Below the pieces are notes generated by a model that was given only the letters and a program-made list of their open reading frames with translations, was not told the DNA's origin and made no database searches. From the NCBI GenBank assembly GCA_003833135.1, contig QZLH01000206.1, positions 51,894 to 115,893 on the forward strand: a DNA stretch of 64,000 nt. Reading direction: 5' to 3'. This document shows positions 20,801 to 32,679 of this stretch, piece after piece (the stretch's first letter is position 1; each line of letters opens with the position of its first letter). The position numbers and the translations under genes are program-made. This stretch comes from Oehlia diaphana. Its lineage: Eukaryota > Glomeromycota > Glomeromycetes > Glomerales > Glomeraceae.

Positions 20801-22955
20801 AGATTTTCTGCGCCTCAGTGGCGTAGCCAGCATCAAAAACAAATTTACAGTAACAAAAATTAGAAATAACTCAGCAACAACTACGGACTAGTCACGCCAA
20901 GTATGACCATAACTATCTATGGGATAACCGCCATGTATTTCAATAACTACATCTAAATTGGAAAATCTAATTCTATACATCTTACCAAAAATCCTAAGCG
21001 AGATTAATCCAGAATCCTAAAAATACCGAAAAACCTGCCCAACGTATTACCATTTGTTAAACCAACGTCAAACAGAATCCGCCCAGCCGAAATCCAACAT
21101 CCCAGAGAAACCCCATATCCAATAATATGTAATACTCATACGCGTTTCTACATCAGGAAACATTTTACGAACTAATCAGAACTAGTGCTCCTCACGCCTA
21201 TCCTAATATGCGTCGTAACTCTCTCCAGGCGTCACTTCATAAAGGCCTCAGCTAACGTGCAAAAGACCATTAAGTATTGTATTGTTCTGCCGAGCTAAGA
21301 AGCGTTAATTTCGGATAAACGTGCGATGAATTAATTCATTGTGATTTTAGCGTCACATGCAGGAAGTTCATTGGCGATTTTGGTGTCCCGCGTAGAGAGT
21401 CCCTATAAAAAGAATTTCGGGAAGTTATCATCAAAAATGTCCAGGTCTCCAGAAATTTGCAATATTCCGGGCGTCAAGACATTATGAATTTGCGTGAAAT
21501 CTCCAGAAAAGCTTAGAAGGACTCAGGACTGGTGTCCAGGAAGTGTCCGGAATATTTCAATTCAAAAAGAATCGAAAACGTTGAAGCCTTCAAAGATGTG
21601 CCACAAGGCGTTGCTTTGCAAAGTGAGTGTAGAAATAATTTCAGATAAAAAAAAGAAGGTTCAGATGTGATAGATCAGTATTGCGTTATTTTTACGATTT
21701 AACTGTATAATTTATCGCTAGTGAAGCTAAGGGCGAATCTACGTCTCTTTATACATTTAACATTTTACGGTCAGTTCACAGCAAAGTTCCAAAGGAAATC
21801 ATCCATTGATGCTAATATAATTGGAATAACTGTGAAATGATATGATCACACCACTATTACCACTATTTCTGAGAAAAGAAATGTTAAGATCGGCGTTGGC
21901 GGCTTGGCACCAATAAAAAATTTCGTTAAAGTCTGGACGAAAAAAAGTTAGCACAAAACCCATAGCCCCATATTCTTCAAGTGATGTGAGTATTATTATT
22001 TTTTTGTAAATGCTTGACCGTAAAGTGCTTCGCAAAAGAAAAAGTAATCATTTTTCTATTACTAATAAAACTACATTTGTTGCTAAAGCAACTCCAAAGG
22101 TTAAACTACATAAACATCTATACTACCGCTGATTCACCTTCTCGAAGTCAGAATACAAGAGTGAAATGGAACAATAACTGAATAGGTTCTGGTATCTTCT
22201 CTATTTTATCTTTCTTTGAACTGTTGAAGAAATATGTATTAAATAATATATTGTTTACTTTTCGTTCGTGTCGCAATTCGATACAAAATTTGGCATTCGT
22301 TTCCTACTGTAGATATCAAAACTGGTATTTATAAAAATTTCCAGGCAAAATAAATCGAATAAATATTTTGCATAAATTCCATTCCGGGAATAAGAAGCAT
22401 TGGCGTAAATTTTATACCTCGCGATTTACAAAATATTCCTCTAACAATAATATCGTATGAGTTCACATGCATGTTTTATTGTCCGAAGTGTTAACATTCC
22501 CACTCGAAAGCATGCAATATCACGCCACGTATATGGCCAATGAAATTTTAGAATCAGGTGTAATGCTTACGTACCAAACAACAAAAAACCAAATTATTAA
22601 AAATCCACGATATAGTTTTAACTTTTAATAAACAAATATTGTACATTAATTTTTGTTGTAACAAATTATAAATTATAAAATTCAATAATAAATATCATTA
22701 ACTTTTTAAAGTGTAAATAAATCGTTGCTTTTAAAGTGTGCTGTTGCTTCTAAATTCGATAAAATTAATCTTTGGCGATATATTTTAACTATACACTTTT
22801 TAGCAATCCACTTTTTTTAATTTTAACAATATATATTTTTTATAATTTTTTTTTGTGATATTAATTGACGACCATATGATTATAACGCTTCAAATGCTTC
22901 CGTTTCCTAGTAATAATACTGAGTAGCGGGGAAGCTATAAGGTTAGGGCTGGCAG
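20801..22955. other. Spacer of the inverted duplication, more GC-rich in its first half
   Basis: Starts with CAGTGGCGTAGCCAGC at 20817, a phrase like a hAT terminal end, but no partner end was found. Up to about 21640 the G+C content is clearly above the surroundings and AATATTCCGGGCG/GTCCGGAATATT-like pieces recur at 21465 and 21545. The second half is ordinary AT-rich DNA. No gene is supported; the 78-codon ORF at 21799..22035 shows no domain. Confidence 0.4.
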
Positions 22956-23886
22956 GCATGTTTTTTTCATGCAGCTTCTCTATTTAGCATTTCTCATATA
23001 TTATTTAAAAAAATATATTAAATAAAGACCTTTATTTTGAATATTTAAACATATGCGTATGCATAATACATGCGTAAATAGCTATTTTTATTACAAAATT
23101 TCATAAATACATGTAAAAAGAAGTATTAATTCTGTATACTACACTACTATCTTTAATATTTACGGTATCTAGTAACCGTTCTTTTTGTTTCTGGAGTATA
23201 TGAAGTGGTTACTTCAACATCATCCACTTGCGTAATTACTTTAACACTACCACCACCAAGTTTAGCTTGTTCGATTGTTGCCTCAGCTGATTTCTTAATG
23301 GTATTTGCGAGTTTTCCGATTGAGATTGATGAAGAGGACTTAGCTACTGTACCGGAGGTAGTTTTAGGAGTATATGAAGTACATGAAAATTTTGGACCTT
23401 CTCGGCGAGTATATGAGGCGGATATTTTACGATTTCCTATTTGCGCACTCACTTCAGCTTTACCACCATTATTATCAACATATTTAGTCAATGGATTGAC
23501 TGCTTTTTTAATATTGTATGCGACTACTTCGGTTGAGGACCCAGCTGCTGTAGCTACTGTACCGAAGGCAGCTCCGCATGCTGAGCAGTAATTAGCGCTA
23601 CTAGAAACCTGCTCGTAACAATATTGACAATATTTCATTTTCTTTAAGCTTGCAATTAAAGGTGTAATTATAAGTAAATGAAGGAATGGTGAAAAAATAG
23701 ACTTATGAAACTTTCATGAATATATAAAAGTATTTGAGCAAAATGAATCACTGGTTTTAGGAGCTCATTTGAGGGAGTTTCATAGATTATCCGATATCTC
23801 ATTTAATGATGGGCACCATGCGCATGTTGCAATGACGTACTGTACATACTTCATGAACGTGCATTACTGCGCATCAAAATTTAACT
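22956..23886 (-). repeat. Right arm of the inverted duplication
   Basis: Reverse-complement partner of 19433..20474, starting from GCATGTTTTTTTCATGC and running past the gene into its upstream flank (AGATTATCCGATATCTC). Faint similarity extends to about 23990. Confidence 0.85.
23153..23638 (-). CDS. Zinc-ribbon protein, 161 residues (copy 2)
   Basis: Single exon starting MKYCQYCYEQVSSSANYCSA, with a CxxC-x(10)-CxxC zinc ribbon, then the same two-block layout as copy 1: IKKAVNPLTKYVDNNGGKAE and IKKSAEATIEQAKLGGGSVK, each followed by a SYTP-type end. It ends with a basic tail (KRTVTRYRKY) that copy 1 lacks, and it lacks copy 1's first cysteine cluster. The block GAAFGTVAT following the ribbon is identical in both. 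An antisense ORF (23205..23591) is a shadow of this gene. Role unknown. Confidence 0.82.
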   Translation of the reverse strand: MKYCQYCYEQVSSSANYCSACGAAFGTVATAAGSSTEVVAYNIKKAVNPLTKYVDNNGGKAEVSAQIGNRKISASYTRREGPKFSCTSYTPKTTSGTVAKSSSSISIGKLANTIKKSAEATIEQAKLGGGSVKVITQVDDVEVTTSYTPETKRTVTRYRKY

Positions 23887-25465
23887 TTAAAAATACATTT
23901 CATTTATTTCATTTCTTTAAAATACATGTCATTACCATATAATCATACGCAACATGCAGCATTGCATTATCAGATCAGGTATGATGATGTGCATCAAATG
24001 CGCAAATGAATCAACATTAATATTAATTAATATAAATAATGAATTATAGAATAAAAATTATAAAAATTCCAAAATACAGTACTTTATCCAATACTCCATG
24101 CAAATAAACTAAATCCATTTCGTAGATATGTCATAAAAATAATAAATTAAGAAAATCGGTATGTGGCTTAGGAAATTTATCTGTGATACAAATACCTGAA
24201 AGTATGATTTTCCCCTGCTTAAAAATTACTCGAATTTTTTGCAGATCATTTCCAGACTAGATGTAAAATTTTTAACGAATGTTCTTATTTTTCAAACATA
24301 GTTTCTAAAATCAAATCCTATGTATAATTTTGCTTTTTAGAGAAAAATTGGTGATTTTGAATACCGATTCAATTTTTACAAGATTAAGTTTAATTTTTTT
24401 TTCGTATCGACTATCGAGATAATTCTCTAAAATTTCTATAATTAAACTTAGAAAAAAGCAGGAAATATAAGCATTTTTCATATTTTAATCTTCTCTAGTA
24501 CAATATTTTAACATTTTTATATGTACCTTTTAACCAGCTTATTTATAATATTAATTTCGCTTATATTTTTTTCTAAATTTTATTAGACGTTGATAATGTT
24601 AAAACGTAATTTATATTATGGATTTAATTTGTAACTTGTATAACTAGTAAAATTCTTTATAACTTTCTTTATTTAAAAAAAAAACATTGTCAAAAATAAA
24701 CTACTAATCTATATTTTTTGTATTCTGTTTAATTGATTCTATCTAATAACGCATGTTTCTTTTAATTATTCTTTTTTATGTGGTGGTATTGTTTTTGGAT
24801 TCATATTTTAAATATTTTCAGAAGATTTTTTGCCTTTGTTATCATAATTATTACTCTTACTTCTTTATATAGGTGTTGCTTGCACTTTCATTTGTTTATC
24901 GTTATTGTTTCTAACTCTCCAATTCTTCTTATAATATTTTCTTATTTTTGTAAAAATGAAGATGCTTCTTGAATATTCCGAGCAATACATATAAAAAGGT
25001 CAAAATAATAAATAGATCCTTCCTTTTTTTGGATAATGCCAGCGGCATTATTTAATTCTGGCCTGAAGAGATGCGTGGCGTTAACGTTAATAATTGCTCA
25101 GCAAACTCAAAGAATTATTTCAAAATTTTACTACAACGGATACGAAACTTTGTCTATATACTGTACTTTTTAGTAAGAGATTTTAAAGTTAGCTTGAACG
25201 CCAAGAATAAATTCACGTATTCTTAATTGCGTCATTAAGATTATATTGTAAGTCGTTCATACTCTTCATCTAGAGAAATCAAATAACAACATTAAACCAA
25301 CTCGAATTAAATCATGTGATATTATTTTGAGTTTTATAAACCATTTATTTATTTCAATTTAGACATTAATAATTTTATTACGTTTATTATAAATTAAGAA
25401 AGTACAGATAATAACAAAAAAATAAAAAAAAAGTAAAGTAAGTAAATATTATAAAGTTTTTTCAC
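23887..25465. other. Intergenic, nothing recognised
   Basis: Very AT-rich. A short stretch at 25028..25080 (ATAATGCCAGCGGCATTAT palindrome, then TTCTGGCC and GATGCGTGGCG) resembles pieces near 46440..46515 and may be a decayed repeat. Confidence 0.4.
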
Positions 25466-25930
25466 TCACATACTCACTGTCCTCCTCATTCTCCCTTCAT
25501 TGTCCTTTTCATTCTCCTTCCCGTTATCTTCCTCATTATAACTTTCATTCTCCTTCTCATCATTCCTCTCCTCATTCTCCCTTTCATTGTTCTCATCATT
25601 CCTCTTCACATTAACCATCCCATTCTCCTTATTATAACCTTCATTCTCCTCCTCATTGTCCTCCTCATCATCCTCCCTTCCATTTTCCTCATCACTCTTC
25701 TTCTCAATGTCCTTCTCCTCCTCATTATAACCTTCATTTTCCTCCTCACTATCCCTCTCCTCATTTTCCCTTACATTGTCTTTTTCATTCTTCTTCTCAA
25801 TGCCTTTTTCATATACCTTCCCGTTCTCCTCTTCATTATAACTTTCATTTTCCTCCTCATTAACCCTCTCCTCATTCTCCTCCTCGTTATCCTCTTCGTT
25901 CACCCCCTCGTTCTCATCTTCATTTTCCAC
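25466..25930 (-). repeat. Coding minisatellite (Glu/Asn tail of copy B)
   Basis: Imperfect repeats built from CCTCATTCTCC, CATTATAACCTTCATT and CTTCTCAATG-like units on the plus strand. Near 25480..25495 the frame slips: the next frame reads ENEEDSEYVSEKTL and a stop, which continues the repeat better than the annotated end. Confidence 0.8.
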
Positions 25931-27053
25931 CTCGACATTATTTTCATCATTTTTCTGAGCATAAATACGATAAATCATAAACTCCATACGAGAATGGTCT
26001 AATTCTTCAATAAGATTGTCGATCACTTTTAAATATTTTTCATTACTAATTCCCATATAATGACTAATATTTCTAATAATAATTTCAGAATTAGCACTAT
26101 CTTTAAATATATAATCTAAATATGCTTCACCAATTTTATCACCATTTGAACCTAATATAAATGTTTTTTCGTCTTTTCTTACATTAGAAAGATTTAAATT
26201 TGATTCTAACATTGATTCAAGTTGTTGAATAATTTTTGTATCTATACCTTTCGATAAGAATGTTTCATACGCTAAAAAATATAAGGCGTGAACGTTAGAG
26301 AGATTGGCTTCCTTTAAACAATTATATAATATATACACAGAATATAGAGTATAACCTGTTGTATAAAATTCAATAAATAAGGGACCTGCCCCTATGGCAA
26401 ATGAGTATGGCTCAACCAATTCAATCCATCCACCGGGTTTCGTTACCCTATTGCATAGAAAAAAGAATTCTTTAATTTATTAATTTATTGTTTGAGAAAA
26501 ACATTTAACAATTATTTACCTGATAAGTTCAGAAATCACAAAATTCCATTGATCAGGTGTATATGCAAGAATCATTGTTTCTTGATGTACAAAATCGAAT
26601 TCGTTATCAGGATATGGTAATCCATTTAATATATCAGCTTGGATAAATTTTAAATTTTCAGGTTTTATCTACAAAAAAAAAAACCAAAAATTATACATAT
26701 ATGTAAGTAAGTCAGAAAAAAAATAAAAATAAAGCTTTCCTTACCTCTTTTGGAAAGAATGGGTTTTTATCGAGACCAAAAAAATTCGATTTTGGGTAAT
26801 TAATAGATAAATCCAATAACCAAGTTCCAGCACCACATGCTACATCTAATACTTTACATTGATTTCTAATTAATTTTTGTTCAATAGGGGAAGAAAAATT
26901 GTTTTTAAATAAACATCTTTTGAGAAAATGATGCGTATGATGTCGATTTATTTCCTTGTCATCATCCGGTAAATAAGATTTTAATTTTTCATATTCTTTT
27001 GATTTTGTTTGAAAAAAATTTTTTGGTTTTATCTTTGATATCCTATTTCCCAT
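25466..27053 (-). CDS. SAM-dependent methyltransferase with long Glu/Asn-rich tail, three exons (copy B)
   Basis: Exons: 26745..27053, 26520..26668 and 25466..26447. The introns are GT-AG and the total is 1440 nt, 479 residues. It begins MGNRISKIK, fitting MGxxxS myristoylation followed by basic residues. Motif I is KVLDVACGAGTWLLDL (residues 67-82), then FFGLDKNPFFP and FDFVHQETM. Compared with copies A and C it has lost the intron inside motif I and the one after the VTKPGG block; exon 2 is 149 nt in all three. From about residue 327 the protein leaves the family pattern and becomes 150 residues of Glu/Asn/Lys (ENEE, EENEGYNEEE) coded by a minisatellite. The last residues GRMRRTVSM are out of phase with the repeat. 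Copies A and C end soon after the conserved domain, so the tail is an addition. Substrate unknown. Confidence 0.87.
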
Positions 27054-28051
27054 ATTTTTACCATTTAATTTTTTATTTAAGGGTAAAACGAAAAAAAAAG
27101 AAGAAATTGAAATTAAGTTTGAAAATAATTGGGATAATAATTTTTTTTTTATATTACACAGAATTAATGTTTTGCGCCAATACAAATATTGTTACAAAAC
27201 GCGATGGACCATAAGTAAGAATTTTTATTTTTATTTCTTTACTAAATTATATTATTTGTACTTTTTGAGTAACGTTTTGATTGATGTAGTGTCAAATTAA
27301 ATAGATAATTATTTCGTAATCCATCAAATTAAAAGGGGTGCAGAATTTTGCGCATCTACTGTAGCAATTGATGCTGTGAGCACGCTAAGATATTAAATTG
27401 TTATATTATGATGTCGTTATCATCTTTCGAAAGTAAATTTTTTTTTTTGTATTGTGTTGGAACCAAATTTATATCATCGGTACACCATTGGTATTACAAA
27501 GCGATCGAAGTTTTAAGCTTTTGTTAGGAGGCAACGTGAACCTGCATAGTATCACGTAATACCAGGCTGATCATTATATTTTGATTTCGCGATATCGTTT
27601 ATCCGTCCATACGTCCGACGGCTTTTTTTTTTTAAGAAAAAAATACCCGCTATTAAGTATAAAATTTAGTACTTGTTTGTTACTCATTGTTACTCATATC
27701 TGTTATCTTGGCTTATATGAGTTATCGAAAACAATTACCGTTACCGGAAATTACCGTAATTATTTATAATTTTTTTCGCTTATATAATAGATATCTTACT
27801 AGTTAATGGTAAGTTTTTTTGATCCATTCAAATATTTACTGTTTAGAAGGATAATTGCTACCGTTACTCATTATTATGGTTATCGAAAATAAAAGTAATA
27901 TAACCTTTATGAAAATGATATTTCAAACCCATTATATTATTATTTTTTTTAAAAAAAAAATAATTTTCTTTCATCGATTTCTTCGTTGCAAAAAAAAAAA
28001 AAGTTATTTAACCTTACCTTCTTTTTTTTTTGTATTTTTTTTAAAAAAATA
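27054..28051. promoter_or_regulatory. Shared upstream region of a divergent methyltransferase pair
   Basis: About 1 kb between the starts of copies B (minus) and C (plus). It holds poly-A/T tracts at both ends, close to each ATG, and no gene. Overlapping ORFs here come from low-complexity sequence. A shared or bidirectional promoter is possible but no specific site is visible. Confidence 0.45.
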
Positions 28052-29430
28052 ATGGGAAATCGCAATTCTACCGATAAGGTTAAAAGAAATCCATCAATTA
28101 ATAAGACTAATAATAGATCTCATATTAAAAAAGAGTTCGAACCTACCTTACCTAGTGCCTTACCTACCTTACCTACCTCACCTACCTCATCTAACGAAGA
28201 AATAGAAACTTTGAAATATTATTTACCAAATGATAATAATGATATTGATAGACAACATGCGCATCATTTTATTAAAAGATATTTATTTCAAAGTTATTTT
28301 TCTGCTCCGATCGTGGTCGGAGAAGGATTTAAAGTTTTGGATGTTGGGTAAGTTAAAAAAAAAATCGTTTTTTTTTTCGATCCGTTTTTTAAGAAAATCA
28401 AAAATCATTTTATTTTAAAGATGTGGAGCTGGAACTTGGTTGTTAGATTTAGCAAACGAGTATAAAGATTCCATATTTTATGGACTTGATATTGCACCAG
28501 TATTTCCTGCTGAGGTAAAAATCCATCAAACGTATATTTATATATATATTTGGGTCTGGTACGAAATCCCGAACTCTAATGCTGGTCAAACACATCACGT
28601 GACTAGAAATAATTCTGCATAACGCTGGCATTTCGTATCATTTGGGATTTTGTACGGGTACCATATATATTTTTTTTTTTAAAAAAAAAATCAGAATATT
28701 TATTTGTTTGTAAATTTAATAGATAAAACCGGAAAACTTGACCTTTATTAAAGAAGATATATTTAATGGGTTACCATTTCCTGATAACACATTTGACTTT
28801 GTACATATGGAAACAATGGCATACATTTTAACACCGGAAAAATGGCACTATGCGATTTCTGAACTTATCAGGTGAATTCATTATAAAATCTTAATTGTTA
28901 TTAACGAATCATATTATTTTTTAACAGAGTAACAAAACCTGAAGGATATATGGAATTGTCTGAAGCAGTTTATAATAAAAATGAAGGATTCGGTCCTTTA
29001 TATATTAAATTAGTTGAAGCAAGTAAGGTTATATAATTGTTTGATTATTACTAGTAATTAATAATAATTAATAATAATTTATATTACTATAGTTTATAAA
29101 TCAAGCTTACAAAGAGGGGTTGATTTAAAATTTACAAATCAACTTGAGAGTGTGTTACGATCAAGACAAACTGTAACGAATGTGGATACAGATGAAAAAA
29201 TAGTTATTGTAGGTCCAAATGGTGGTAAAGTTGGTACTATTTTTATGGACCTTTATATACAATTTTGTTCAACAGATTCAGCGGTTGAAGGTTTATGTCC
29301 TTATTTAAATATGTCAAAAGATGAATACAAAGAATTTATTTTTAAAGATTATAGAAATGAAGTATGCCAATCTAAAAACGCCAAACTTTGTATGACTAGA
29401 TATTGGGCACAAAAAGTTAACAATAATTAA
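28052..29430 (+). CDS. SAM-dependent methyltransferase, five exons, N-myristoylation-like start (copy C)
   Basis: Exons: 28052..28347, 28421..28514, 28723..28871, 28928..29022 and 29093..29430; 972 nt, 323 residues. The introns sit at the same places and phases as in copy A, including inside motif I (LDVG|CGAGTW). It starts MGNRNSTDK, again with Ser at 6 and nearby Lys/Arg. A Thr/Pro/Leu-rich linker (PTLPTSPTSS, from an ACCT-type repeat at about 28141..28192) precedes the family block YLPNDNNDIDRQHAHHF. Motif I is KVLDVGCGAGTWLLDL (residues 94-109), then FYGLDIAPVFP and FDFVHMETM. The C-terminal half shares VTKPEGY, VGPNGGK and RYWAQK with copies A and B. Class I methyltransferase fold; the acceptor is not known. 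Confidence 0.88.
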
Positions 29431-31655
29431 AAAAAGTTATAAAAAATATACAGATAATAATGTATTCCTTTAAATTAAGTTTAACTTAGTAAGAAAATAA
29501 GATTTTATATAAATCCAATAAGTATAAATTAATTAGTTTAATTCAATAAATATAATCCGAGATCCCGTAAGTGAAAATTATAGAATATAACATTTTTATG
29601 AGATAAGTAATTTAATTATTATTTATTATTAGTTTGTATCTTTTGTACAATACAATGTCTTTTTAGAAAAATAAAAAAAAATTGCCATTCGTATCACATT
29701 TAATATCTTGACTCACGAATTGAAACTCTATTACGGGATTGCTTCTTTCGATTAAAGTTAGCGAATTCATGCAGGGAGATATTACATATTTATTAGTTAC
29801 GTGAATTACATGAATGATTGTGGAACGTTAAACGAACCAACAATTACTATTACCGGAATATTATAATGTAGCAATTCATGTTTTTTATAAATATTTGAGT
29901 TAGTAGTAACTGATGGTTCTGATGAATGATTATTGTTAATTAGTAATACTGTACCTGCATTAATGTTTTTTAAGCCTGATATATAAATATTACAAAAAAT
30001 GAGGCGCAAGGCGCAATATTTGGATCATGTGAATTTGACTGTATTAAAAATAATTTGTAAAAGGTAAATTTTAATAAAATTCGTTGTTTCACGTATCTTT
30101 AATACATTATACATAATTGTCCGGAGCGAAGGAGGACTACACAAATATATAAATAAATGATTGATCACGTGAATTTCTCGGACCCTCACGTGATGTCATC
30201 CAATGAAAATGCAAAAATTTTTTTTTCTTTCCTAGTATATATAACTACATCATCTCGATGTAAATTTACATTAATTATTTTATTTTTTATGTCTCATTGA
30301 AATTTGATTTTTTTCTTATATATTCATGAATTTAATCTATTTTCTTTATATTTTGATGATATTTACGTTATAATACAGTAATTCTCGGTTTAATATTAAA
30401 AGAACGATTACAACATAATTAATGATTTTAATGATATTGAGAGACCCGTTTATTTCAACTAAGTAGAGATTTATGAGAGAGTAGTGACATTGCGTAAGCA
30501 ATGAAAATTAAGCTACAAATTTATGGGTCTCCAAAAATATACTTATTTTCCTTTACATTTCCAAGATGTTCTTATATTTATCGATTAAATATGTAAATAT
30601 GTTTTTGGGCTTGATATAAAGCTGATATTTACTCTAAAAAAAATGAAGTTGCGTGTGATTAAAATGACAATCCGTTAAACATATATATTGGCTTTAATAA
30701 ATTCAGGATTAAACTGTCAATATGTAATATTCTTATATTTTTATAATATCACGTTTTAACATATAATTTACTTATTGATCATCTATTCATCATATAAATT
30801 ATTATTTATATATTTAATTATCGTGAGTGTATTTTATTATTAATAATAATGATTTACTTTGTTTTTAAAATTAATTTTTTGGCAATAATGAATATTATTA
30901 TTGTGTTACATTGAGGCATTCAAATTTGAATTACTTACATTAAATTTGAATCACTTACGTCAACGATTTAATTTTGGTTAGCTTATTTCGTTTAACGTTA
31001 TTTACTAAATTACTTTAATTTGGATATTAATATTCATTATTTGAGAAGGGAACCCGGGGGGCCGAATTATGTCATGGTTAAATAATTTTGATCAGTAGAT
31101 TAGCGGAACCAAAAAGTGTCAAAATTCCAAGGTACATATATTAATTTTTAATACTTAGAGTCACATGACTGTCACATGACCCTATAGCAAAAAATGATCT
31201 AATCTAAATACAAAGAGCGTACTTACCGAAAAAACTATAAACAATAAATAAATAACAAATCACTCTCACTATCAATATGAAAAATTGTAGAAAAATAAAA
31301 ACATAAATCACTCCAAAGAAATAAAACTATCATTTCTAGACCTAACACCCTAATCCTAAATTACTCATTAAATTTCCTTTGATTTTGTATTAAGTCCCTC
31401 AGTAAGAAAACCGTGAATAATGCTAAATAGCTAATCGCCTTTCTAAAATGTCGAAACCTTAATACCCAAAATCCACCTAACAACCAAATTCCTACAAAAA
31501 AAATTAGTACCCATAAATTCCAATTCTACGCCATTAATCGACCGCCTAATTCCAATCCAAGGAAAAAATAGCTTTAAAACGACATGTGAGTGACATCATT
31601 CACAAAAAAATCACTTTGACTCCTCGTTTTTAATTTGTTATCGGTAAAAAAAATT
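29431..31655. other. Intergenic, mostly featureless
   Basis: AT-rich. A possible small inverted-repeat element lies at about 30440..30535 (GAGACCCGTTTATTT with AAATTTATGGGTCTC). ATCACGTGA and TCACGTGAT occur at 30162..30196. No gene is supported. Confidence 0.45.
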
Positions 31656-32440
31656 TTACGGGAAATCACGTGACTTTGATATCCAATCTTGTTCCTTATC
31701 CTCCACTCTCCAACGTTTCTGGAATTTCTTCACTGGAGGACTGTTCTTAAATCTTTTCTTGTTTATATTCTTATCGTCTGTCGATCTGTTCTCATCTTTT
31801 AGGCGTTTTGTGAAATCATCGTTTAGCGTAGTATATTGTCTCAAAATATCACTTTGTTCCGCTAAACTAATAATTCTGCAGCCTATCATGGTGGTTTCAT
31901 TCCCTGATTAACCCATTCTTGAATTTTTCCTTCTTCTATTCCGTTTTCTATTCCCACCGAATACATGTATTTTAAGCTTAAATCCTCACATTCCATTTCG
32001 TTTGAAGTTGCTTTGAAGATCTCTATCAATTCTTTGATCTTTGCACTGAATTTTTCTGGGTGACCGAAGTGTCATATCGTTCGTACTTTATCTTTTCGTC
32101 TGCCTGATAATTTTTTATAATTTCTACTACATCTTCCGTCGGAACGTTGTCTCATTTTAAGCTTTTACTCAATGCTATATCTTCTTATTCTTTCTTTAAC
32201 TCTTCTCTTCTTCTATATCATTTTTCATATTCATCACCTCTTCATCATTGATCTTATACGCTACTAGACTCGATTTTGTCCAGCTCCACGTACTGTCTAG
32301 TGGGGCAACCTCACTTCCCCGAGTCATCTTATATCCATTTGTACTTGCTTCTTTTCTGGCTGTTCCCACCTTAGTCAAAGGTGCAAAAGAAGAGTGATAG
32401 CTCAAAGGTGCGTAAACCAAAAGAAGAATGATATCAGTAA
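31656..32440 (-). pseudogene. Degenerate gene of unknown family
   Basis: Two open pieces flank a broken middle. The right part (32196..32420) reads WSWTKSSLVAYKINDEEVMN and the left part (31656..31889) AEQSDILRQYTTLNDDFTKR, followed by a basic stretch. Between them, in shifting frames, are EDVVEIIKNYQADEKIKYER, GHPEKFSAKIKELIEIFKAT and KIQEWVNQGMKPP. The content is clearly protein-like but with stops and at least three frame changes. It could be a gag-like or host gene relic; no diagnostic motif is present. Confidence 0.5.
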
Positions 32441-32679
32441 TAAAACTACGTAACCATAAGAAAAAAAAGCCAATGAGCCTTATATATACATAATGTGAGA
32501 TTTAGAAATATATTAATTTATAGTGTTAATTTTACTAACTACAGCCATTACACGATTCACGATTTATTATTTTACTATTGATATTACTATTGATTAATCA
32601 TTGACGCGTTTTGTAAATAATTATGTAATTATAACGCCAACGCCAACTTTCATAAGCTTATCCAATCAGAATTTGAGGA

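Noticed and set aside
23205..23591. 128-codon plus-strand ORF
   Set aside because: Antisense shadow of the zinc-ribbon gene, which has CxxC motifs and an intact paralogue.
28125..28150. B-box-like GAGTTCGAACC as a tRNA gene
   Set aside because: It lies inside the coding exon of methyltransferase C and has no A box at tRNA distance.
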